Shown here in pieces: positions 48,607-57,554 of a stretch of 64,000 nucleotides of DNA. The notes under the pieces were generated by a model. It was not told the DNA's origin. It did not search any database and saw nothing but the letters and a program-made list of their open reading frames with translations. The stretch lies in NCBI RefSeq assembly GCF_009827595.1, contig NZ_WTYT01000001.1, positions 124,001 through 188,000 of the forward strand, written 5' to 3'. This DNA comes from Altericroceibacterium endophyticum (lineage in GTDB: Bacteria; Pseudomonadota; Alphaproteobacteria; Sphingomonadales; Sphingomonadaceae). The position numbers were made by a program, and so were the translations under genes. The first letter of the stretch is position 1; every line of letters starts with the position of its first letter.

Positions 48607-49491
48607 ATGATGAAAACCACGATGACCATTACCGGGGCGATGCTGCTGGCACTCGCGGCCACACCTGCACTGGCAAGCCCAGTCTGCGGAGACACTGCGC
48701 GGATGGCGCAGTTGCAGGCCGAGTGGCACGACCCCACTGGCCCGCTGCTGATTGCCTCACATCGCGGGGGACATCTCAACGCGCCGGAAAACTCGCTCGC
48801 AGCGGTGGATGAGGCGGTGGCGAATGGCGCCGATGTGCTCGAAATCGATGTGCGCGTTTCGCGCGACGGGGTCCCCTTCATCATGCATGACAGCACGGTG
48901 GACCGGACCACCAACGGTGAAGGTGTGGCCGAGGACATGACCTATGCCGAATTGCGCGGCTTGCGGCTGGCTGGCGGCACAACTCCGCCGCCGAGTCTCA
49001 TCGAAATGCTGCGCCACAGTTGCGGGCGAATCCTCGTCGATCTCGACATGAAGACCGACCGGGTTGGCCCGGTTATAGCCGTGGTCGAAGGGCTGGGGAT
49101 GGTCGATCAGGTGATGGTGTTCGATAGTGACAGCGACACTTTGCGCCGGGCCCGCTCCCTGCTGCCAACAGTTTCGGTGATGACACGGCTGCGCCCTGAC
49201 AGCACGCTTGCGGAAAAGAACCGCGGGCTGTTTCCCATTGCAATCGTGCATGGTGATACGGAGACGCTGGACCCGGCGACCAGTGAGGCTATCGCGGCGA
49301 TTCCGGCGCGCATCTGGGCCAATGCACTGGGCGATATCGACCGTCTCTTGCCCGATGGAGCGGCGGCGTGTCCGGCGCTCGCCGATCTTGAGCAGCGCGG
49401 GGTTTCGGTGATCCAGACCGATTTTCCGCGCCTGCTTCGCGCGCGGCTTGCGACCTGCCGGGCAGAGGCTGGGGAGGGTGTGAAGGACTGA
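48607..49491 (+). CDS. Secreted glycerophosphodiester phosphodiesterase
   Basis: A 294-residue GDPD paralogue with signal peptide (TITGAMLLALAATPALAS, cleaved near PALAS). Motifs: LIASHRGGH, PENSL, LEIDVRVSRDGVP, MHDSTVDRTTNGEG, and late VIQTDFPRLLRARL. No lipobox, so it should be soluble in the periplasm. Start 48607 is preferred to 48565 because AAGGA precedes it; ATG 48610 is equally usable. It differs from the first GDPD in anchoring, implying distinct sites of action. It lies about 100 bases before the sigma factor gene. Confidence 0.9.
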   Translation: MMKTTMTITGAMLLALAATPALASPVCGDTARMAQLQAEWHDPTGPLLIASHRGGHLNAPENSLAAVDEAVANGADVLEIDVRVSRDGVPFIMHDSTVDRTTNGEGVAEDMTYAELRGLRLAGGTTPPPSLIEMLRHSCGRILVDLDMKTDRVGPVIAVVEGLGMVDQVMVFDSDSDTLRRARSLLPTVSVMTRLRPDSTLAEKNRGLFPIAIVHGDTETLDPATSEAIAAIPARIWANALGDIDRLLPDGAAACPALADLEQRGVSVIQTDFPRLLRARLATCRAEAGEGVKD

Positions 49492-49593
49492 CAGGAGAAG
49501 CCGCTGTGACCTGCCGTTTTGTGGGTATATTGCAATGATGCTGTCACTAACGAACCCTAGGCGCGCCCTGCAGGTAAGAAAAAGGGGCGCAGC

Positions 49594-50103
49594 ATGGCAA
49601 TCGACGAATCGGCATATCGCTTGTTTCGCGGTGACGTCTATCGGCTGGCTTACCGCAAGCTGGGCGATCATTCGGCGAGCGAAGATATCGTGCACGACAG
49701 CTTCCTGCGCTTCGCCCAATATCGCAAGGAAGCGGTCGGCAATGTCGGGGGGATGCTGCACCGCATTGCCAGCAACCTCATCATTGACCGCGTGCGCAAC
49801 GCCAAACGCCGGGCCGAAGATGCCTTGCCGCAAGATGGCATGGAGATCGCGGGCGACGAACCGTCTCAGGAACAGGCGCTCATCGACAGGGAACGCATGG
49901 ACCAGGCCTCTCGGATACTTGACCAGATGCCGCCGATGCGGCGCGAAGTCTTTATCATGCGCCGCCTGCATGGTATGTCGGCGAAGGAAGTGGGGGCCGC
50001 CATGGCGATCAGTCCCGCAGCTGTAGATGCCCATGTCGCGCGGGCAGTGCTGGCCCTCCACCGGGGCTTTAGCGCATCCGAAGAGCATTCGATTTCTCAA
50101 TGA
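49594..50103 (+). CDS. ECF sigma factor, FecI type
   Basis: A 169-residue extracytoplasmic-function sigma factor. Region 2 (residues 1-70) includes DVYRLAYRKLGDHSASEDIVHDSF; region 4 (residues 105-160) includes QMPPMRREVFIMRRLHGMSAKEVG with the helix-turn-helix. FecI-type sigmas read promoters of a TonB receptor after a signal crosses the envelope. The gene overlaps the anti-sigma gene by ATGA, marking a coupled sigma/anti-sigma pair. Confidence 0.93.
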   Translation: MAIDESAYRLFRGDVYRLAYRKLGDHSASEDIVHDSFLRFAQYRKEAVGNVGGMLHRIASNLIIDRVRNAKRRAEDALPQDGMEIAGDEPSQEQALIDRERMDQASRILDQMPPMRREVFIMRRLHGMSAKEVGAAMAISPAAVDAHVARAVLALHRGFSASEEHSISQ

Positions 50104-51074
50104 ACGCGCACATTACCGAACAGGATGAAGAGGATGCTGCCCTCTGGGTTGCCCGGCATATGGGTGGCCCGGTCGATGCGACGGCGTTCTCCCAATGGCT
50201 CGACGGCAAGGCCGGACGGCGCGAGCTGTTCGATGCGATGTGGGCTAGCTGCATGGATGAGAGCGTGACGGCATCGTTGCAAGAACACGCGACGATTCAG
50301 GATAATGCGCCAGTGGCGGCGAACGACACCGCAGTTGTGGCGCGCCCGGCGCGGGCACTGATGGCGCTGGCGGCCGTGGCGGCGGTGCTGGTGGTTATCG
50401 GCGGCTTCGCCTGGCAGCCTATGAGCCATATGCTGGCCCCTGGCGAAAGCTACCAGACGGCCATCGGCGAAGTGCGTGAAATTGCGCTGGCAGATGGCAG
50501 CACGGTGGTTCTCAACGGAGCCAGCGCGATTGAGGTTCAGCTTGCCGATGACGGCCGCCATGTGACGCTGAATACCGGCGAAGCGCTGTTCGATGTGGCC
50601 CATGATGAAAAGCGCCCCTTCACCGTGGAGGCTGGGGCAGGCGAAGTCACTGTGCTCGGAACCCGGTTTGACCTTGCTTTGAATGATCAGCAGATCGAAC
50701 TGGAGGTCTTGCGCGGCGTGGTACGTTTTGAGGCTGCAGGTGCCGATAATACGGCTGTGCTGGTGCGGCGTGCGCAGCGTTCCGTACTGCAAGGCGGTGC
50801 TCCCACGGCGCCCGTCTCGGCTGTTGTGCGCAGCGAACCCGATTGGCGCACTGGCTGGCTGGAAATGACCGATATGCCGCTCGGTCAATTGATCCCCCGG
50901 CTTGAGCGATGGACTGCCAAGACAATTGAGCTGGAAGACCCCGCTCTTCTCGAACGACGCGTGGCGGGACGTTTCAAGCTGTCTGACCCCGGTGAAGTGC
51001 TGACCGGTCTTGGCGCAATTCACGGCTTCCAGGTCCGTGAGACCGATACCTCATTTGTGATTCAAGGGCCCTGA
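50100..51074 (+). CDS. FecR-type anti-sigma factor and signal transducer
   Basis: A 324-residue inner-membrane protein. Residues 8-50 form the N-terminal sigma-binding domain (DEEDAALWVARHMGG), one membrane segment lies near 83-103 (ALMALAAVAAVLVVIGGF), and the periplasmic FecR domain runs from about 117 (GEVREIALADGSTVVLNGAS). The C-terminal part resembles the STN-contact region (RVAGRFKLSDPGEVLTGLGAI). It likely holds or activates the sigma factor when the STN receptor signals. Overlaps the sigma gene by four bases; the receptor follows 15 bases later. Confidence 0.93.
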   Translation: MNAHITEQDEEDAALWVARHMGGPVDATAFSQWLDGKAGRRELFDAMWASCMDESVTASLQEHATIQDNAPVAANDTAVVARPARALMALAAVAAVLVVIGGFAWQPMSHMLAPGESYQTAIGEVREIALADGSTVVLNGASAIEVQLADDGRHVTLNTGEALFDVAHDEKRPFTVEAGAGEVTVLGTRFDLALNDQQIELEVLRGVVRFEAAGADNTAVLVRRAQRSVLQGGAPTAPVSAVVRSEPDWRTGWLEMTDMPLGQLIPRLERWTAKTIELEDPALLERRVAGRFKLSDPGEVLTGLGAIHGFQVRETDTSFVIQGP

Positions 51075-51089
51075 TCCAGGATTGATCTG

Positions 51090-54000
51090 ATGTCTTTGCG
51101 AACGCGCCTAAGCCGTAAGACGTTGCGGAGACTGAGCCGGGCACTTGGGAACCTAGCCCCCCTCGACATCTATCCGGGCCGCTCCGCCTTGCTGCTGGGC
51201 GCTATGGCGGCGACCCTGGCGGCGGCATCTCCTCTGCAGGCGCGCGAAGCCTCCTTTACGGTGCCGGCTGGCCCCTTGTCAGCAGCAATCCCGGCCTTTT
51301 CGCGCGATAGCGGTGTTCAGATTATCGCCCGGCCCGAAGTTCTGCGCGGCAAGAGCACTCGCGGCCTTAATGGCCGCATGTCGGTGGAGGATGCGTTGTT
51401 GCTGCTGCTGCGTGGAACCGGACTGAAAAGCCGCCGGCGTGGCGGCGTGGTGCTGATCGTTCGGGCTCCCAGGCCACGCCGCCGAATACAGCAACGCGCG
51501 CCGGCACCCGCCACGCCCGTCGTGCAGATGGAGGAAACGCGGCCGCTGATCGTAAACGGCCGGCGAATTACCAACCAGCTCTCGCTTGAAAGTAAGGTCG
51601 CAGCCATCGGTATTATCGATGCGCTCGGCAGCGACGACATGCGGAGCCTCCCCGATAGTACCGTGGTTGATGCCTTGCGCCGTGTACCGGGCGTTTCAGT
51701 CGTTGCCATCGCTGATAACGAACATCCGCGCGACGTGCCGATAGCACCGGTGGTGCGAGGGCTCACTCAGGCTTACAACAATATCACGCTGAACGGCCTG
51801 CCGATCGCTTCGATCGGCGTACCCGACGCCGTCTCGAACAGCGCCAGTCGGGGAGGGCGCATGGATCTCCTGCCAGCTTCGGCAATTTCGCGTCTCATGG
51901 TCATCAAGACATTTACGCCTGATCTGGACGCCAATGCGATCGGCGGTGCGATCGACATGCAGACGCGCATGCCGCTTTCCAGCGGACAAGACAGTGTGTT
52001 GCTGGCCGAGACCGGCCTGTCCTCGGCCAGTCAGCGGAGTCCCATCCACGCGCAATCGCCGCTTGGCGGAGATGCTTCCCTGACTGCGAGCCATGTCTTT
52101 GGGCCGGACCGGAGGTTTGGCGTGCTGATCGCGGCAGATATTCAGGAACTCGACAATAGCAGCGACGTGCATGGAAATGGCGACAGCAATTTTTTCACCT
52201 ATTACGATAGAGCTGGCGAACGCGTTAGCGATGCCGCGCTGTCCAACGGGATCCTTGTGCCCCGCCAGGACAAATATTGGTATAACGCGAGCGCGCGGAG
52301 GCGCAGGGGCCTCCGCGCAGCTGTCGAGGCGAAACCCTCTGACAACCTTACCCTTGCGGCAATGGCCGGGCTCTACCGTTATAATGATGGCTACACGCGC
52401 AACGAGATTATCATCAGTGCCGGCGACGCTGCGGTTGCTGATCAGACAGAGAATTCTGGCCGGTTCGAGAGCGGGGCCGTGCAGGTTGGCTATCGGGACG
52501 GTGTTTCCCATAATTCGGTTCGGCTGTTGCAGCTCAAGGCGCAGTGGGAGCCATCGCCGAGCGACCAGATAAGCCTTGCCAGCAGCTTTTCGCGCGCTGG
52601 TCTCGACGAAGCTTACGAGATGGTGAAGTTTACCGCTGGAACAGATGGGAAGGGCGATGTCATAGGCTCTGCCGCCCTTGGTTTTACTTATGATACCAGC
52701 GGGTTTCATCACAGCTTCGGCATCTCATCAGCATCCTACCGCGATCTTGCCGCCTACGCGCCCACCTACTGGCGGCGGCGCTCGCGCAGGGCGCGCTCCA
52801 GCACTGATGCGCTACAGGCCGACTGGCGTCATGACATGGACGGGGACGAGGGCAATTTGGGGCTGGCTGCGGGCCTGTCTTGGAAGGGCACGCGCTACAG
52901 CTATTCCTATGCCAACAATGAATATCGCCTCTACGATACCGCTCTGTCTCTTAGCGATGCCGGTTCGGTGCTCGACGTGCCGCTGCGCTGGAACCAGAGC
53001 GACCTGTCGCTGATCGCTATTGATTCGGCCGCCGCCTGGCGCAATCTCGAAGAAAATCTCGACAGCGCGATCCGCAAGGATACCACTGACGACAAGCTCA
53101 GGGACAATTTCCGTCATCGTGAGCGCATTCTCGCGGCCTATGCCATGGCGCGTTTCGAGCAAGATGGGTTTGAGCTTCTTGCTGGCCTTCGGGCGGAGCA
53201 GACGTGGGCGCATACGGCGGCCAATCGTAAGGTGGTCGACCTGTGGGAACCAACCAATGCGCGCTCGCAATATCTGGAGCTGCTTCCCTCGCTGCTTGCC
53301 AATTACCGGATCGCCGAGCGATTCAAGCTGCGGGCCGCCTATAGCCGGACGATGGGGCGGCCGGGGTTTGAAGTCTATGCGCCGCGGCAGTCGGTCCGCT
53401 TTGCCGCTGACGATGACGAGGGTAATCCCGATGCGCTGGGCGTTACCGTCAATCTCGGCAATTCGGACATCAGGCCACGCATCTCCGACAATTTTGATCT
53501 CTCGCTGGAGTGGGAATTGCCCTCGACGCCGGGCGGGCTCGTTTCGCTCGCTCTGTTTCGCAAGCACATCGCTGACGAGATCTTCGACGCTGTGACCACA
53601 GGGTATTCTGTTGCCGGGGTCCATTACCGCAATGCCACGGTCACCCAGCCTGAAAATGCCAGCAAGACCCATATCTCCGGTTTTGAACTGGGCGCGGCCA
53701 TCATGTCGCTCGATGGGATTGCCGCGCCGCTTGAGCCGTTCGGGCTGAGCGCCAACTGGACTGTTTTGCGCGGGGCGATGGAGGTTCCCCTCGCGGATAG
53801 ACCAGCGCGCGTTCTAGACCGGCTTGTTGGTCAGCCTTCGCAGATCGGCAATGCCGCGCTCCACTATACGCACGGTGCGCTGGAGCTGCGCGCAGCATTC
53901 AACTGGACGGGGCTGGCCTTGCGCAGCCTGCGGGCAGACGATGCGGTGCAGGATGTCTATTGGGCTCCGCGTCAGCAGATCGATTTGCAGGCGCGCTATC

Positions 54001-54152
54001 GCATCGCCGAGGGCGTCAGTATCACCTTTGAAGTGTCAAACCTGACCGAAGAGCGACTGGTGAGTCTGACCGGCCCGAACCATGACTGGCTCAAAGACAG
54101 CTATTCGGTGCCCCGTACCCTGCGCCTCAGTGTGAGCGCCCGGATTGGCTGA
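51090..54152 (+). CDS. TonB-dependent transducer with STN domain
   Basis: A 1020-residue receptor with a long signal peptide ending near SPLQAREASF, then an STN (secretin/TonB short N-terminal) domain at about residues 54-104 (TVPAGPLSAAIPAFSRDSG, TRGLNGRMSVEDALLLLL), then TonB box-like PLIVNGRRI, plug motifs VVRGLTQAYNNITLNGLP and barrel. It is paralogous to the receptor at 45787 but has the STN domain, so it is the sensor arm for the FecI/FecR pair. Its last residues, RLSVSARIG, lack the usual terminal aromatic residue. Confidence 0.93.
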   Translation: MSLRTRLSRKTLRRLSRALGNLAPLDIYPGRSALLLGAMAATLAAASPLQAREASFTVPAGPLSAAIPAFSRDSGVQIIARPEVLRGKSTRGLNGRMSVEDALLLLLRGTGLKSRRRGGVVLIVRAPRPRRRIQQRAPAPATPVVQMEETRPLIVNGRRITNQLSLESKVAAIGIIDALGSDDMRSLPDSTVVDALRRVPGVSVVAIADNEHPRDVPIAPVVRGLTQAYNNITLNGLPIASIGVPDAVSNSASRGGRMDLLPASAISRLMVIKTFTPDLDANAIGGAIDMQTRMPLSSGQDSVLLAETGLSSASQRSPIHAQSPLGGDASLTASHVFGPDRRFGVLIAADIQELDNSSDVHGNGDSNFFTYYDRAGERVSDAALSNGILVPRQDKYWYNASARRRRGLRAAVEAKPSDNLTLAAMAGLYRYNDGYTRNEIIISAGDAAVADQTENSGRFESGAVQVGYRDGVSHNSVRLLQLKAQWEPSPSDQISLASSFSRAGLDEAYEMVKFTAGTDGKGDVIGSAALGFTYDTSGFHHSFGISSASYRDLAAYAPTYWRRRSRRARSSTDALQADWRHDMDGDEGNLGLAAGLSWKGTRYSYSYANNEYRLYDTALSLSDAGSVLDVPLRWNQSDLSLIAIDSAAAWRNLEENLDSAIRKDTTDDKLRDNFRHRERILAAYAMARFEQDGFELLAGLRAEQTWAHTAANRKVVDLWEPTNARSQYLELLPSLLANYRIAERFKLRAAYSRTMGRPGFEVYAPRQSVRFAADDDEGNPDALGVTVNLGNSDIRPRISDNFDLSLEWELPSTPGGLVSLALFRKHIADEIFDAVTTGYSVAGVHYRNATVTQPENASKTHISGFELGAAIMSLDGIAAPLEPFGLSANWTVLRGAMEVPLADRPARVLDRLVGQPSQIGNAALHYTHGALELRAAFNWTGLALRSLRADDAVQDVYWAPRQQIDLQARYRIAEGVSITFEVSNLTEERLVSLTGPNHDWLKDSYSVPRTLRLSVSARIG

Positions 54153-54305
54153 GCGACAGGATCGCAGCGCTTGGGTGAAGGGAGGTGCACAGCGGCGAGT
54201 GCAGCTTGCAGCAGAATTTGCGAAGATGGATTCTGAGCGAGATTCCTCCGGCGCCGTTCAGGCGAGGAATTTTGCAGAATCGGTTTCGGAGGGGGTGATT
54301 ACCAC

Positions 54306-54382
54306 TGGTCGGGACGATAGGATTCGAACCTACGACCCCCACACCCCCAGTGTGATGCGCTACCAGGCTGCGCTACGTCCCG
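54306..54382 (-). tRNA. tRNA-Pro (anticodon GGG)
   Basis: On the minus strand a 77-base cloverleaf: acceptor CGGGACG/CGTCCCG, D-arm AGCCTGGTA, anticodon loop CTGGGGG (anticodon GGG), T-loop TTCGAAT, encoded CCA. Its 3' end faces the receptor block. Close relative of the tRNA-Pro(TGG) at 29193. Confidence 0.96.
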
Positions 54383-54556
54383 AGCCAGTGGAGTGGCGCC
54401 TATAGGGAAGGGTTTTCGACTTGGCAACCCGGTGCGTTGCTACTCTTTCGCTTTGGTGCTAGTCGCGCCCTCGATATGGACGATTTCTCCGCACTCAGCG
54501 CCTTTTTTCATAAGGTGCGTGTGCAAGTCGGCTCCGGATTTGTTTGAGGAACCTTG

Positions 54557-54877
54557 ATGCTTGATTTTCTTTCTGCCGGCGCTGCCGGTTCCGCGCCTCC
54601 GGGCTGGGTCCAGTTTCTGCCGATCATCGGTATGGTGGCGATATTCTGGTTCCTGATCATTCGTCCGCAGATGAAGCGTCAGAAGGCGCATCAGGCAAAG
54701 ATTTCCAGCGTTAAGAAGGGCGATCAGGTCGTTACCGCTGGCGGTCTGGTGGGCAAAGTCGTGCGTACAGATGATGATTACGCCGATATCGAAATTGCTC
54801 AGGGCGTCCGCGTAAAGGCTGTTAAAAGCACCATCGGCGATATCATCCCGCCCGGTGGCAGTGCAGCAAACGACTGA
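54557..54877 (+). CDS. yajC: Preprotein translocase subunit YajC
   Basis: A 106-residue accessory subunit of the SecDF-YajC complex. A single membrane segment (LPIIGMVAIFWFLIIRP) precedes the conserved QMKRQKAHQAKISSVKKGD and GGLVGKVVRTDDD. ATG 54557 is preferred to TTG 54554; GAGGA lies six bases before it. It is immediately followed by secD and secF in the usual order. Confidence 0.95.
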   Translation: MLDFLSAGAAGSAPPGWVQFLPIIGMVAIFWFLIIRPQMKRQKAHQAKISSVKKGDQVVTAGGLVGKVVRTDDDYADIEIAQGVRVKAVKSTIGDIIPPGGSAAND

Positions 54878-54905
54878 TTTTCCTTAGCACCGGGTAAGCG
54901 CAAAT

Positions 54906-56507
54906 ATGCTCGATTTTCCACGCTGGAAGAAGATATGGCTTTCGATGATCACCGCTTTGGTGATTGCAGCCTCTCTTCCGTCTCTGTTTTCGAATTTCGG
55001 TGTCCAATGGCCCGATTCGCTGCCTGATCCTGAAATTAATCTCGGGCTCGATCTTGCCGGCGGTAGTCATATCTTGCTGGAGGCGAACCCAGATCAGGTC
55101 GCGCGGCAGCGGCTCGAAACCATGGAGGAGGCGGTCCGCAGCGCCTTGCGCGATGCCAAACCGCGCATTCGCGTAGGCGATGTCTCCAGCGCGGATAAGC
55201 GTCTGTCCTTTATGGTGGATGATGCCAGTCAGGTGGATGCCGCGCGCGAAGCTATTTTGCCGCTAACTACCGGAGCGGGTCTGACCGGTCAGCGCGACTG
55301 GACGATTCGTGTGGTGGACGGCAACCGCTTCATCATCACGCCTACGCAGGAAGGTCTGGAACAGGCCGTTACCCTGGCCATGGACAGCGCCACCGAAGTG
55401 GTGCGCAAGCGTATTGATGCTCTGGGCACACGCGAACCGACGATCATCCGGCAGGGCGACAATCGGATCGTGGTGCAGGTGCCGGGCCTCGAAGATCCTC
55501 AGGCGCTGAAGGATCTGCTGGGCCAGACGGCCAATCTCGAATTCAAACTGGTTGATACCACCGCGCTGCCTGCCGATGTGGAGCAGGGCATTGCCCCTCC
55601 GGGCAGTGAAATCGTTCCCTATGCTGAAGACAGCAATTTTGCGGGTAGCTCGATCGCGGTAAAGCGTCTGGGCGGCATTCGCGGTGATTCGCTGACCGAT
55701 GCGCGCCAGTCTTTCGATCAGAACAATCAGCCGGTCGTCTCGATCACTTTCGATCAGCAGGGCGGTCAGAAATTCGCCCGTTTGACGAGTGAGAATGTCG
55801 ATCGGCCTTTTGCCATCATTCTCGATGGCAAGGTGCTCTCTGCTCCCAATATCAACGAACCAATTCTGGGTGGCAGCGCACAGATTTCGGGTAACTTCTC
55901 GGTCGATTCGGCCAATCAGCTGGCGATTTCACTGCGCTCGGGTGCTTTGCCGGTCGATCTGACCGTGATCGAGGAACGGACGGTTGGCCCAGACCTTGGC
56001 GCTGATTCGATCCGCAAGGGCATTCTGGCCATGGGGGTCGGTTCGCTCTTCGTCGTTGGTTTGATGATCGCCTGTTATGGGCGCTTCGGGGTTTATGCCA
56101 CCGTCGCTCTGGTCATTAACGTGCTCATGATCCTGGGGATCATGGCTGCGCTTAACACCACGCTCACCTTGCCGGGGCTTGCCGGTTTCGTGCTGACGAT
56201 TGGTGCTGCGGTTGATGCCAATGTGCTGATTAATGAGCGCATACGTGAAGAGAGAAAACGCGGGCGCCGGGTGATCGCTGCAGTGGAGAATGGCTATAAA
56301 GAGGCCAGCCGCGCGATTTATGACGCCAATATCACCAACTTCATCGCTGGTGTGCTGCTCTTCCTGTTCGGCTCTGGTCCGGTTCGCGGTTTTGCCGTGG
56401 TTCTGATCATCGGCCTGTTCACATCTGTTTTCACTGCCGTGACGCTCACGCGTATGTGGGTCGCCGGCTGGGTGCGCAAAGCGCGGCCCCAAGATCTCAA
56501 TCTGTAA
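54906..56507 (+). CDS. secD: Protein translocase subunit SecD
   Basis: A 533-residue inner-membrane subunit that uses the proton gradient to help preproteins leave the Sec channel. First membrane segment is followed by LGLDLAGGSHILLEA, the family start of the periplasmic domain. The late membrane region includes GFVLTIGAAVDANVLINERI, with charged residues in the membrane used for proton flow. Second of yajC-secD-secF. Confidence 0.96.
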   Translation: MLDFPRWKKIWLSMITALVIAASLPSLFSNFGVQWPDSLPDPEINLGLDLAGGSHILLEANPDQVARQRLETMEEAVRSALRDAKPRIRVGDVSSADKRLSFMVDDASQVDAAREAILPLTTGAGLTGQRDWTIRVVDGNRFIITPTQEGLEQAVTLAMDSATEVVRKRIDALGTREPTIIRQGDNRIVVQVPGLEDPQALKDLLGQTANLEFKLVDTTALPADVEQGIAPPGSEIVPYAEDSNFAGSSIAVKRLGGIRGDSLTDARQSFDQNNQPVVSITFDQQGGQKFARLTSENVDRPFAIILDGKVLSAPNINEPILGGSAQISGNFSVDSANQLAISLRSGALPVDLTVIEERTVGPDLGADSIRKGILAMGVGSLFVVGLMIACYGRFGVYATVALVINVLMILGIMAALNTTLTLPGLAGFVLTIGAAVDANVLINERIREERKRGRRVIAAVENGYKEASRAIYDANITNFIAGVLLFLFGSGPVRGFAVVLIIGLFTSVFTAVTLTRMWVAGWVRKARPQDLNL

Positions 56508-56518
56508 GGGGATAGATC

Positions 56519-57496
56519 ATGCGATTGCTTAAACTTGTCCCCGAAGACACCAACATTCATTTCCTGAAATGGCGGCTGCCGTTTTACATCGTTTCCTGTT
56601 TGCTGATTGCAGCAAGCTGGGGATTGGTGATGACCAAAGGGCTGAATTACGGCGTTGATTTCGCCGGTGGCCAGGAAATCCGGGCGACCTTCACCGAAAG
56701 TCCAGAGGCACCGATTTCCGACCTGCGCGATCAGGTGGGTGAGCTCGGCTACGGCGACCCGATCATTCAGCGTTTCGGCAATCCGAATGAAGTGTCGATC
56801 CGGGTAAAGCTGCCCGAAAGTGCAGAGGGTAACGCCGGTGCTGCTGAAGCGATTTCGCAGCGCATCATCACGACGATAGAGGCCGCCCATCCAGATATCC
56901 GGATTGACGGTGTGGATACGGTTTCGGGCAAGGTCTCGGGCGAATTCCGCGAAAAGGCGATTTACGCTCTGCTGGCCGCCATGCTGGCCATCGCCCTGTA
57001 TATCTGGGTGCGGTTTGAATGGCAGTTCGGCATTGGCGGCTTGTTCGCCCTGTTCCACGACGTTTCGCTGACGCTGGGCATGTTCGCATTGTTCCAGATG
57101 GAATTCAGCCTGCAAATCATTGCGGCCATTCTGGCGATCATCGGCTATTCGCTGAACGATACGATCGTGGTCTATGACCGCATCCGTGAAAATCTGAAGA
57201 AGTATCGCAAGATGCCGATGCCGGAATTGCTGGATCTGTCGGTGAATGAAACTCTGGCCCGGACGGTGATGACGTCGCTCACTCTGCTGGTGGCGCTTAT
57301 CCCGCTATTGATCTTTGGCCCGGCCAGTCTGTTTGGCCTGACTGCAGCGATCACCGTCGGTATTTTTGTCGGGACATACAGTTCCGTCTATATGGCGGCG
57401 CCGATCCTGATCTGGCTGAAGGTTTCTTCCAACAGCTTCGTGCCGGAAGAAAGCAGCGCGGAGAAGCAGGAACGCAAGGCGCGCGGCCAGGTCTGA
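56519..57496 (+). CDS. secF: Protein translocase subunit SecF
   Basis: A 325-residue partner of SecD. Contains the shared domain start NYGVDFAGGQEIRATF and the membrane motif GYSLNDTIVVYDRIREN, both family hallmarks. Follows secD by 11 bases and ends before a bidirectional terminator. Confidence 0.96.
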   Translation: MRLLKLVPEDTNIHFLKWRLPFYIVSCLLIAASWGLVMTKGLNYGVDFAGGQEIRATFTESPEAPISDLRDQVGELGYGDPIIQRFGNPNEVSIRVKLPESAEGNAGAAEAISQRIITTIEAAHPDIRIDGVDTVSGKVSGEFREKAIYALLAAMLAIALYIWVRFEWQFGIGGLFALFHDVSLTLGMFALFQMEFSLQIIAAILAIIGYSLNDTIVVYDRIRENLKKYRKMPMPELLDLSVNETLARTVMTSLTLLVALIPLLIFGPASLFGLTAAITVGIFVGTYSSVYMAAPILIWLKVSSNSFVPEESSAEKQERKARGQV

Positions 57497-57518
57497 TCAG
57501 ACTTCCGGCTACTGCAAC

Positions 57519-57554
57519 AAAATCGCCGCTCAGCCAGGCTGGGCGGCGATTTTT
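57519..57554. terminator. Bidirectional intrinsic terminator between secF and the glycosyltransferase
   Basis: AAAATCGCCGC (57519-57529) pairs with GCGGCGATTTT (57543-57553), 11 base pairs, with A- and T-runs in the flanks. The loop contains the stop codon of the convergent glycosyltransferase gene (57530-57532 on the minus strand). Confidence 0.85.

Noticed and set aside
49530-49560. PHO-box-like CTGTCACTAAC upstream of the sigma factor
   Set aside because: Only one half-site is seen; the second 11-base half expected for PhoB is missing. Phosphate control of the GDPD locus therefore stays unproven.
48757-50100. 447-codon minus-strand frame antisense to GDPD2 and the sigma factor
   Set aside because: Plus-strand genes carry full catalytic and sigma motifs; the antisense frame has no signal peptide, domain or ribosome-binding site and runs across a gene boundary.
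54306-54382. Second copy of the tRNA-Pro 3' end marking the far edge of an island
   Set aside because: The only similar stretch is the separate tRNA-Pro(TGG) at 29193, which is a full working tRNA and not a partial attachment repeat.
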